From positions 1,178,001 through 1,242,000 of the forward strand of contig NZ_FTMQ01000001.1 of the NCBI RefSeq assembly GCF_900156055.1: DNA of 64,000 bases, written 5' to 3'. Within the stretch, counting starts at the first letter, position 1. The number at the start of each line of letters is the position of its first letter. The translations under genes were made by a program, and so were the position numbers. The notes below the pieces were generated by a model. That model ran no database searches. It was not told the origin of the DNA and worked only from the letters and a program-made list of their open reading frames with translations. This DNA is from Rhizobium sp. RU33A (lineage in GTDB: Bacteria; Pseudomonadota; Alphaproteobacteria; Rhizobiales; Rhizobiaceae). Below, one piece after another: positions 9,361 to 17,400 of this stretch.

Positions 9361-10077
9361 CTACTCAGCCGCTATGCTTGCCAGCTCGGATTGAACTAGC
9401 CACTCGACCCACCGCCCCAAAAACTCACGAAAGTCACTTTCGGAAATTCGAAGCAGACGGAGGTCTCGAATTTTTGGAACAACTGTTGGGCATCGACGGC
9501 CATGCCGGTTGTCGCAATGGGGTGTCGTTCGATCCTGCCTAGCGCTGACGAAGCACAGCATTGATGCCTCTCCAACCGAGGTTCGGCCCCGCTCGTCAAG
9601 ATACACAACCCCACCGTGGGAAAGACCGTTTCGAATGCAGTTCAAAAACGTCTCAAACGTTAAATCTAAGGCAGCTTCTCTCGCAGCCTGCGATGACAGT
9701 GCTTCAGCATGCTTGTTCGGGAGGCCATGCGCAACGTTGAACGGCGGAACTTGTTGCAGGAAGCACCAACCTAGTTCGGAGAAAATTGGATGGTCCTGGA
9801 GTTTCTTCCCTTGGATCGCGACCTCGATTTTCTGCGCCAACTCCGGCGACATGAAGCGTTCGTCTGCATATCCTTCGTCTTGGCCGAGGTATTTCTGGAT
9901 ACGCTCGATCGGAACGGTGAGCATAGGGGTAGCAAGTGCCAGGGTGAGCGTAGTTGTGAGTGCACCCCGATGGCGAGCAGCGGTTCGTTTGTCTGCCTGA
10001 ACGATTGGCAGAAGGAGCATTAAAAGGTCATGGCATCTATCAGGTAGCTGTGTGCTGTAACTGTTCGGAATTCCCAT
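9361..10077 (-). CDS. HEPN-domain protein (pEK499-p136-like), putative
   Basis: A 238-residue protein whose C-terminal half has the HEPN-type motif RNGLSH at residues 149-154 (the R-x4-6-H signature of HEPN ribonucleases), followed by GG, a short strand segment, and SESDFREFLGRWVEWL near the end. I compare it with pEK499-p136-like HEPN proteins from memory; the family name is less certain than the motif. I chose the ATG at 10077 because GGAGAGA lies six bases upstream; the frame itself opens further up without a binding site. It precedes hsdM on the same strand by about 180 bp. HEPN proteins in such islands are usually RNases causing abortive infection (inference here). Confidence 0.55.
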   Translation of the reverse strand: MGIPNSYSTQLPDRCHDLLMLLLPIVQADKRTAARHRGALTTTLTLALATPMLTVPIERIQKYLGQDEGYADERFMSPELAQKIEVAIQGKKLQDHPIFSELGWCFLQQVPPFNVAHGLPNKHAEALSSQAAREAALDLTFETFLNCIRNGLSHGGVVYLDERGRTSVGEASMLCFVSARQDRTTPHCDNRHGRRCPTVVPKIRDLRLLRISESDFREFLGRWVEWLVQSELASIAAE

Positions 10078-10264
10078 GATTCTCTCCTTGCCCATGTTTT
10101 TAGCTGTATATTTTGCATCCACAACCTTGGTTGAGCCAGTTTGGCACAGCCGCACCTCGGCCACACTCAACTTGAACACTCACGGCTTTTAGCTGCCTGG
10201 CACAGGTGGGGGTGACTTGCCGCTATGATTCAGCCCGCGCCACCATGCGCCGACGAATATCACT

Positions 10265-10350
10265 GGAGGGGTGGCTGAGTGCTTGAAATCACAGCACTCG
10301 AAAAGCGGCATACTCACAACGGTATCTAGGTTCGAATCTCACCCTCTCCG
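10265..10350 (+). pseudogene. Decayed tRNA-Ser (CGA anticodon)
   Basis: The acceptor arms 10265-10271 and 10343-10349 pair at all seven positions (one G-U). The D-arm start, CTCGAAA anticodon loop with CGA at 10299-10301, a long variable arm (ATAC with GTAT) and the T-loop TTCGAAT at 10331-10337 are all in place, which fits a class II tRNA-Ser. However, the D, anticodon and T stems each contain mismatches (anticodon stem three of five pairs, T stem three of five), and the 3' end continues CAA rather than CCA. I read it as a non-functional or highly divergent tRNA-Ser carried by the island. Confidence 0.55.
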
Positions 10351-10515
10351 CAATAATGGCAGTGAAGGTGCAAAGGTTGCGTTCCAGATTCGCCAGCACC
10401 AAGTTTGGGTCAATGGAGCGCCATGCTCCTGGGGGAGGAGGTCAAAGCCTTCCGATTGACGACTCACCTCTGGGCTGCATAGGCTATCAACACTCAGTAT
10501 TGGTTGGAGCGCGCT

Positions 10516-10938
10516 TTGAAAGTATGTGGCCTTCAGATTAAAGCCAGTGAAGCAATACTCGTCATTGTCGAGGAGCAGGCGGGAGTGCCCGCTCTCCTGG
10601 AATGCAAGACGAAGCGCCTCTTGCTTGGAAATCATGAAGACGGTGCCGAGCTTGAGTCATTCATGCAGGCTGCAAAATCATTCGTTCATCAAAACGCAAT
10701 AGAGGTCATCGCGGTAAAGAAACGTGCCGGCAGCGGAGCAATGGCGTCCTCGGGCGTGACGTTCAAAATTGAGGCGCTCTTCCAGCTGGCCCACAAGAAC
10801 ATTGTCTTTATATCTCCCCAAGCAATAATTGCATTTTCGAAAACAAACGTCGGCGGCATCCCCAATGGTTTAGCTGCATATCAAAGAGACGCTTATCTTT
10901 CAGCTGGAGTTTATCTGAAAAATTCCGGGCTCATTTGA
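10516..10938 (+). CDS. DUF3010 family protein, partner of a Ser/Thr kinase
   Basis: About 140 residues. The start of the protein (LKVCGLQIKASEAILVIV) matches the pattern of DUF3010 proteins as I remember them; their function is not established. I place the start at TTG 10516, with GGAG at 10506-10509 six bases upstream; this gives an N-terminus aligned with the family. The stop TGA at 10936-10938 overlaps the ATG of the kinase gene, so the two are translationally coupled. Strand alternation early in the protein is compatible with an RNase H-like fold, but I cannot confirm that. Likely half of a two-gene defence or signalling cassette (inference). Confidence 0.6.
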   Translation: MKVCGLQIKASEAILVIVEEQAGVPALLECKTKRLLLGNHEDGAELESFMQAAKSFVHQNAIEVIAVKKRAGSGAMASSGVTFKIEALFQLAHKNIVFISPQAIIAFSKTNVGGIPNGLAAYQRDAYLSAGVYLKNSGLI

Positions 10939-12005
10939 TGATCGACATTAATCATCTTCCGGCTGAGATCCACGACACCATAATTCGTCTGGCCCAAGAT
11001 ATTGAATTTTTATCTGAGAGTAAGAAGGGGGCCAACGGTTATGTTCTACTCGGTCGCCATAGAATTCTAGACCGTGAGGTCGCCGTGAAGTTCTATTTTT
11101 GGGACGGGAGTGATCACGCAGAGCCGAGGCTACTAGCTAAACTTGAACACCCCAACATCCTTAAGGTGCACGACGCGTCGGAAGTTGACGCCGATTTCGC
11201 TTATTTCGTGACACCGTTTTGCGTAGGTGGTGACCTAGATACCCTTTTGGAGAATAGACAGTGTGGATTGAAGGAAGCCATGGACGTATGTATGCAGGTC
11301 TCTGCTGGGGCAGGCTTCTTGCACGGAAACGGCTTCCTGCATCGTGACCTCAAGCCCCAAAATATCTTCTGCGATAATGATCGCTACATGGTCGGAGATT
11401 TCGGCTCCGTAGTGCCCTGTGATGAAACGGGCTACGCAAAGTGTCTAACCAAGCATTCCCTAATCTACAGGCCACCCGAATCCGTCCAAGGCAATAACTT
11501 TTTCAAGTCCAGCGATGTATATCAGCTAGGGATCCTTCTTTATCAAATGCTGGGCGGATCACTTCCTTATTCTGAGAGGGATTGGCTTACGAATCGTCAG
11601 CAAGCGAAATACGATGAACTTTCGGGATACGAGCAGCAGGATTTTGCCACAAAGATAATCGAGCAGCGCATTACTTCAGGCAGTATCCTGGACTATGGAA
11701 GCCTTCCACCAAGCGTTCCGGGATCACTAAAATCCGTCATCAGGCGGTGTGTGCGCGTCGCGCCTGGCGATCGCTACCAATCGTGCGCTGACCTGTCCGC
11801 CGCGCTTCACAATCTTCGAGGTCATGTTCATGACTGGATTTTCGATGACTACCCCATTCTTCGGAAAAGGGGAAAACTGATTCGTATTCTCGAAAACAAA
11901 TCCGGGATCTTCATTGAGAAGGATACCGGCACGGGTTGGCGACGTCAGCGCACTCTGAACCCCAAAACATTGGAAGAAGCATACAGACTCGCTGAAGCTC
12001 ACTAG
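10938..12005 (+). CDS. Hanks-type Ser/Thr protein kinase
   Basis: A 355-residue cytoplasmic kinase with a full catalytic core: a glycine loop of reduced form (GANG, 31-34), the ATP-anchoring Lys51 in AVKFY, the catalytic loop HRDLKPQN at 135-142, DFG at 154-156 and a PPES segment in place of APE. The kinase domain ends near residue 295. About 60 more residues follow (from DDYPILRKRG), a small domain I do not recognise, possibly for substrate binding. There is no membrane segment. The ATG at 10938 overlaps the stop of the DUF3010 gene. Kinases without receptors in such islands often act in phage defence (inference). Confidence 0.85.
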   Translation: MIDINHLPAEIHDTIIRLAQDIEFLSESKKGANGYVLLGRHRILDREVAVKFYFWDGSDHAEPRLLAKLEHPNILKVHDASEVDADFAYFVTPFCVGGDLDTLLENRQCGLKEAMDVCMQVSAGAGFLHGNGFLHRDLKPQNIFCDNDRYMVGDFGSVVPCDETGYAKCLTKHSLIYRPPESVQGNNFFKSSDVYQLGILLYQMLGGSLPYSERDWLTNRQQAKYDELSGYEQQDFATKIIEQRITSGSILDYGSLPPSVPGSLKSVIRRCVRVAPGDRYQSCADLSAALHNLRGHVHDWIFDDYPILRKRGKLIRILENKSGIFIEKDTGTGWRRQRTLNPKTLEEAYRLAEAH

Positions 12006-12116
12006 GCTCCGTGAAACCACACCAAATTGGTATCGCCCTGTCGAAAAAGCTAAGAGGACACTGGAACGTAAGCGCGTCGCCTGAGGATGTGGCGCGCTCA
12101 TCGCATGCAAGCCACG

Positions 12117-12144
12117 TTGACATTTCGCGTCGTCCGGCTATCGT
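12117..12144 (+). promoter_or_regulatory. Predicted sigma70-type promoter of the retron
   Basis: TTGACA at 12117-12122 and TATCGT at 12139-12144 with a 16-bp spacer. Transcription would start near 12150, which is where the proposed a1 arm of the retron RNA begins. That coincidence supports both calls. Not tested. Confidence 0.55.
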
Positions 12145-12149
12145 CGCTC

Positions 12150-12314
12150 GGCTTACGTGTATTGAGTGCGTCGTTTAGCACTTGGTCTAGCGCTTCGCTG
12201 GACCTCATTATATTGCGGAATTTTGGTGCCCTGTAAGGTAGCGATTGAACATCGCCCTTCGGGACGCTCCGCTCGATAGTCAATCCCTACCTTACAGGGC
12301 TTTAAGGGTAAGCT
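12150..12314 (+). ncRNA. Retron msr-msd non-coding RNA (predicted)
   Basis: This 165-nt stretch has the layout of an Eco1-type retron RNA. The a1 arm GGCTTAC (12150-12156) can pair with a2 GTAAGCT (12308-12314; one G-U). Two msr stem-loops follow: AGTGC/GCACT (12165-12169 with 12178-12182) and a 9-bp stem with a 3-nt loop (12184-12192 with 12196-12204). After a single-stranded AT-rich spacer comes the long msd hairpin: 14 perfect pairs (12228-12241 with 12287-12300), a C-C mismatch, 6 pairs (12243-12248 with 12280-12285), 4 more pairs (12251-12254 with 12274-12277) and a small loop. A G just after a1 (12157 or 12159) is a possible branch guanosine. Immediately upstream of effector and reverse transcriptase, as in Eco1. 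Ends are estimates. Confidence 0.7.
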
Positions 12315-12341
12315 ATGTTGCTATTCGCAGAGGAGTTGGAC

Positions 12342-13259
12342 GTGGACAAAATCCATGTCCAATCTCCTTCTGCGGTGGTGTTCCTTTGCGGGGGACCATA
12401 CTCAAAAATCGACGAGCCAGTTGCGCTTTCGTTGCGCGATGGATTTCTCAAGATACTCGATAATCCTGCGATCAAAGGAAAGGCGATAATCCAGGCGGAA
12501 GACATTACAAAGCTTCATGTCTTCGCTGATGCATACGAGGATGTTCTCCAATTTGAGACCGACTTGGCGGAAATATCCGATCTCGTTCTGCTTTTCTGTG
12601 AGAGCGAAGGGAGCATGGCGGAGCTCGGAGCATTTTGCGTAATCCAAGAGATCGCTTCAAGGCTCCTTGTCGTAGTTCGAGATAGACACTGGCGGGGAAA
12701 AGGCGAAACCTCTTTTATTCGGCTTGGCCCGCTGCGATCTCTGGAGCGCAAGCACGGGAATACTTCAATCTTTGTAATTGATGATGCCGACGTCGGTGAT
12801 GTGAGTGCGCCTGGGGGCATAAAAATCGGGGTCCTGAAAGACCAGCTGCAGGCGCCCTTAAAATTGAGATTGGCCACCACGCGAGATCCTACAACTTTCA
12901 ACGTTGACCGGCCCGGGCACATCATAAAACTGATTGTTGGTTTGATACAAGAATACGGCGCACTCACTTTCAATGAAATAGACGAATTGCTTTTGACTGT
13001 GGGGGTCTATGTTCCTACTTCGGACTTGAAGAGATATCTTCTGTGCGCCGAGTCTGTTGAATGGATCGTTCGACGTAAAAAGGGTCTTGACGAGTTTTTC
13101 ATTGCCACCCCACTTCCTGATGCTGCTGTCATCACAACCAAAGCAGGTAGATCCCTTCACAACAAGGGCCGGCGTCGCTTCGCAATACGCGAACATTGGA
13201 AAGACTATGAGCCACTCCGCTACAGCGTTATTACCCAATTTTACGGCAGCGTCGCATGA
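12342..13259 (+). CDS. Retron St85/Eco1-family effector (nucleoside deoxyribosyltransferase-like N-glycosidase)
   Basis: A 305-residue toxin-type effector. Two motifs match the Eco1 effector as I recall it: VVFLCGG near the start, and ESEGSMAELGAF about 80 residues on, which carries the catalytic Glu of nucleoside deoxyribosyltransferase-like enzymes. FIRLGPLRSL follows. The last 100 residues resemble a winged-helix domain (IDELLLTVGVYVPTSDLKRYL), also as in Eco1. In that system the effector degrades NAD-like or nucleotide substrates when phage disturbs the msDNA complex (established for relatives). I prefer GTG 12342 because AGGAG lies six bases upstream; ATG 12315, abutting a2, is the alternative. 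The stop overlaps the RT start as ATGA. Confidence 0.85.
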   Translation: MDKIHVQSPSAVVFLCGGPYSKIDEPVALSLRDGFLKILDNPAIKGKAIIQAEDITKLHVFADAYEDVLQFETDLAEISDLVLLFCESEGSMAELGAFCVIQEIASRLLVVVRDRHWRGKGETSFIRLGPLRSLERKHGNTSIFVIDDADVGDVSAPGGIKIGVLKDQLQAPLKLRLATTRDPTTFNVDRPGHIIKLIVGLIQEYGALTFNEIDELLLTVGVYVPTSDLKRYLLCAESVEWIVRRKKGLDEFFIATPLPDAAVITTKAGRSLHNKGRRRFAIREHWKDYEPLRYSVITQFYGSVA

Positions 13260-14206
13260 GTGAGATTTTACGAGCACTGTCGGAGGCTACAGGTCTAAGT
13301 GACTGGGACCTCCGCGCGATTATAAGCAACGCACCGGATAGATACAAAGTTTATCATATCGACAAGCGCCGGGGCGGTCGGCGAGAAATAGCGCAGCCAG
13401 CTCGCGAGCTAAAGGTTCTGCAGCGAGCCCTGCACGATATTTTTCTCGCTAAACTGCCCGTGCACCCGGCTGCGATGGCTTATCGTCCTGGCATCGGCCT
13501 GAGGCAGAATGCTCTGGCCCACTCCCACAACGGTCCAATCTTGAAGTTTGATTTTCAAGATTTTTTTCCGTCACTACGGGCCGAGGACTGGGAGGCTTAT
13601 TGCCGCCGGCACAACGTTTTCATCAATGAGGAGGACGTCAACCTGAGCTCCAAGATAATATTTAGAAGAAAGAGTCGACATTCATCCGTGTTTAGGTTGG
13701 CTATAGGCGCCCCCTCATCGCCAGCAGTTTCAAATATTCTTATGTTCGATTTTGACAAAACCGTGCAGTCATATTGCGAATCTCAAAGTGTAATTTATAC
13801 AAGGTATGCGGATGATCTGACTTTTTCCGCGCAGCGCACTGGTTATTTGACAGGGGTTCCAAAGGCGCTGGAGCGCATAATCAAAGATCAAAAATCTCCT
13901 CGACTCAAGATCAACTCCGAGAAAACTGTCCTCGCAACGAAGAAGTATAAAAGGATGGTCACCGGATTAATTTTAACAAATGACGGCGATGTTTCTTTAG
14001 GTCAGCTTCGAAAGAGAAGTATCAGAGCTGGCGTCCACAGATGGACATTGGGTGGGCTATCCCCGGCAGACACATGCCGACTAGCTGGCCACCTGTCATT
14101 CGCTGAAGATATCGAGCCTGCTTTTGTTGCTCGTCTTGCTCGCAGGTATGGGGCGCAGGCTATAGCAGACATAAAAAACGCTTACCGCCAGAGCGGCGCC
14201 CCGTGA
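13256..14206 (+). CDS. Retron reverse transcriptase (type II-A, Eco1/St85-like)
   Basis: A 316-residue retron RT, normal length. It has the retron-specific NAxxH motif (NALAH, 85-89), the first catalytic Asp in KFDFQDFFPS (D99, D102), the template-grip GAPSSP (151-156), the catalytic YADD (184-187) and the VTG motif (235-237) used to recognise the msr. There is no maturase or endonuclease domain, so it is not a group II intron RT. It would make msDNA from the RNA at 12150-12314, starting at a branch G. ATG 13256 overlaps the effector stop by 4 bp, giving a compact RNA-effector-RT operon as in Eco1. Confidence 0.93.
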   Translation: MSEILRALSEATGLSDWDLRAIISNAPDRYKVYHIDKRRGGRREIAQPARELKVLQRALHDIFLAKLPVHPAAMAYRPGIGLRQNALAHSHNGPILKFDFQDFFPSLRAEDWEAYCRRHNVFINEEDVNLSSKIIFRRKSRHSSVFRLAIGAPSSPAVSNILMFDFDKTVQSYCESQSVIYTRYADDLTFSAQRTGYLTGVPKALERIIKDQKSPRLKINSEKTVLATKKYKRMVTGLILTNDGDVSLGQLRKRSIRAGVHRWTLGGLSPADTCRLAGHLSFAEDIEPAFVARLARRYGAQAIADIKNAYRQSGAP

Positions 14207-14467
14207 AATTCAGGTCGCATAGATTTCTCAGAACCAGAAGCGGCCGCACTATTGGCCTTAACGCTGTATAGGACTGGCAAGGTCCAAGAGAACTCTTGGC
14301 ATACCTCCAGGATAACAATACGCGTGACCATGGATATCCCTTGAAGATCATATGGCGACGATCCGGAAGTTCAAAGGACGCTGGCCAGTGCAGGTGCGTA
14401 GGAACTCGAAGTGAGTTAGGCGGCCCTTAAAGCCCTCTATAATCGCTGAGGCCTGTCGACCGATCGA

Positions 14468-17400
14468 CTAGAGTCCAATCTGACAACCGAACACGAACTC
14501 GGGCAAAACCACATCCCAAGCCTTTTGTCGAAGAGCCTGCTGAAACTCCTCACCGTTATCTACCTTGCGCCATTGAATGATGGCTCGCGCCGACCCTCGG
14601 ATAAATCGCAGCCCGTCTGGCGGTCGGTAGCTTTTCGCCATCCGCCCGATGGTCACTCCATGCGCGTTTTGGATCAGCCATCGACCGTCACTCTCGGCTA
14701 ACGTTATGGGGGCATCTGTTCGTAGTTTTGCCAGGGCACCATGAACCGGATGCGAGGAGCTCTGCCGTCCTGACCAGGAGAGATCGACCATCTGCGGCTC
14801 GACTAACTGATAGCGGAGCGAGTGATCGCCGGCCTCATTCGCTGTCGCTGCTATCTGTCGCTGTATCATGCTGTGAGTGTCGAGGCCGACGAGTGGGTGC
14901 TGTTCCCTGGTTACCGTGATCGCCAGACTGCGCCTTGCACGGGTCATCGCAACGTAGAAAAGTCGTCTCGGTGCATCCCGATCTTCTCCTCGTGAATTGC
15001 GATCCCAACCTCCATCCAAGATCACCACATCATCGAATTCGAGCCCCTTAGCTCGATGCGCGGTCAGGAGCATCAGGCCGCGTTGCTCCTGCCGAGCATC
15101 CCGCGCCCATTCCGCCAGCATTTCGACAAGGTCCGCGACCGGCACCGCCTTGCCATCCAGCTCCAGGCTGAATGCCGAGATGGCTTCGGATATCATCGTC
15201 CACCAACAGTTCGCGGTCTGTGCGGCGATGAACTCCTGCATCTGCGAGACTGTCAGCATCTTGGCAGGTGCAGCTCTCACGAAGGCAAGGAAAGCTCGGA
15301 CTTCGCGAAGACGCCAAAAAGGCGGCAATGTCTCGCTCGCAAGCTGCACCGGAATGCCGCTCGCCTCGCAATAGCTTCGCACCGGTTCCAGCAGACGCCA
15401 CTCCCGGGCGATGATTGCCGTCTTTGACCAGGACCATTCCGGCACCAGCTGTGACAATCGAACCAGCTCATCCACTGCGGTCTGCGCCTGACCGTCCACG
15501 CTGCAGTGCAATAGTTGGACACGCCCCTGAGCTACAGGATCGAGATTAGCAAGCGTGCCGCCCGCGGGAGCTTTTGCTCGAGCCCGATTTATGAGGATGT
15601 CATGCTCCGCCTTCATTCGACCCGCAGCTGGCGCAATGACCCGGTTGGCGGCAGCAATAATCGCTGCGGTCGACCGATAGTTTTCGATGAGATATGTCGG
15701 CTTCGCATTGTAGTCGGTTTCGAAGCGCCTGATGAACTCAATCGAGGCGCCCGCAAAGGCATAGATGTTCTGATCATCATCGCCCACGGCAAAGAGGCTC
15801 AGGCGTTGATCCTGGTCATCTAGGGAGCGGCCGGCTACTGCGGCGATCAACCCATACTCCTCAGGACCAATGTCCTGGTATTCATCCACCAGGATCCACC
15901 GATACCCCTCGATCAATGTTTGTCGAAGTGCCTCGGCGTCTTCCTTCTGCAGGCCGTCGCCCCTGAGCAAGGCCGTCGCTTCCACCACGACCTTGTCGAA
16001 GTCACGCTCACTATCTGTATCAATCTGCCCAGCAAAGCTTGCGCCTACGAGCCGCATGGCCAGCGCATGGCAAGTCGATACTGTTACGGCTGCTGAATCA
16101 TCGCCTACGAGGTCCTTCAATCGCTTTCGAATTTCAACAGCAGCATGGCGATTGTAGGTCAGCACCAGGATGCCTCGCGGATCTTCGCGTCGAATCCGAA
16201 CCAGATAAGCAACGCGATGCACCAAAACCCGTGTCTTGCCAGAGCCTGGGCCGGCAAGCACCAGCACATTTGTTTGCTCGCGATCGTCTGCAACGATCTT
16301 TGCCTGCGTTTGACTGCCTAAGTCATCGACGATCCGACGCCAACTTTCCGGCGTGGTCTGTCTACGAAGCTCTCCGGCGCGGTCCGGCATCCAACGCTTG
16401 AGGAACCCCTCCTTCTCCAATTGGAAATAATCCGACGCCAATCGCTCAGCCTCATCAATCGCGACGAGGCCACGAGACGCGTAAGCCGCCATGATGTGGG
16501 TCTGAATGGTTTGTTCGCCGTAGTGCTCTTCGAGAGGTAGAAAATCTTTCTGCGTGAATTGGCCCGTGCCAGGGCGCAAGTTGACTGTAATCGCGGGCCT
16601 GAAGATCGTGAGACCTCGCCCTAGCGTGATGACACCCTGCTCGTGAAGCCACATCAGCGCCCGGCTCAAGAGCTTTGTTTCATCGCGGACAGATGATTTC
16701 AGGAAGACGTCTCCCATGATGGCGCCTTGCAGCTTGCCGATAGTCGTCTCGACTCTGATGTCCTTGCCGCGTGTTCCCTTGGGCACAAGCCCCTCTAGGT
16801 GCAACAGTAGCAACTCCGATCCACGTCGCCGGAGCTCTGCTGTTTTGCTCAGCGCCTCCCAGGATCGTTGTAGCCGCACCAGGCATGTGCTCCTGTTCAG
16901 CTTCTGGAAATGCACATTGCCACGGCCTCCGTCATCGTCACGACCATCCTGCGCGAAGCTACGAAGGTGGGCTTCGATCAAATCCGGACGCACGGTGGCG
17001 TGCCCCTGATCACGAAGCATCTGACAAGTCGTCGCCAGGTGAAGGGGATATGCTTCTCCATTATCGGCGTCCGGCGCATTCTCGCGCAAAGCTGCGATCA
17101 GGGCAGTCTCCAGAGACGCAGCCAACTGAAATCTGTGCCGCGACGCCCCTTCAACACCGACATGCACGAACATGGTGATTGCGGTGTCGTCGGTTGCGAT
17201 GCCGAGGGTTTCGAGATCGGATAATGCCTTGCGGAGAGCACCTCCTGTAAGGCCGCTCGCACCCGAAAGTTCATCAGTGGATACTCCGGCGTCCGAAGAG
17301 GCCGTCATCAAGTGCTGAACCAGAGCTATAAGCTGCTTGCGCCGCGACCCCGTGATCTCTGCCTTTGTCAGGATGGCATCGACCTCCTGCATGGTGCGAA

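Noticed and set aside
12228-12300. Rho-independent terminator of the kinase gene
   Set aside because: The hairpin is too long and interrupted, followed by only TTT, and lies directly before the retron effector where an msd is expected. Kept as an alternative, not as the main call.
13256-14206. Group II intron or CRISPR-linked reverse transcriptase
   Set aside because: No maturase or HNH domain, no cas genes or repeats; retron-specific motifs and effector are present.
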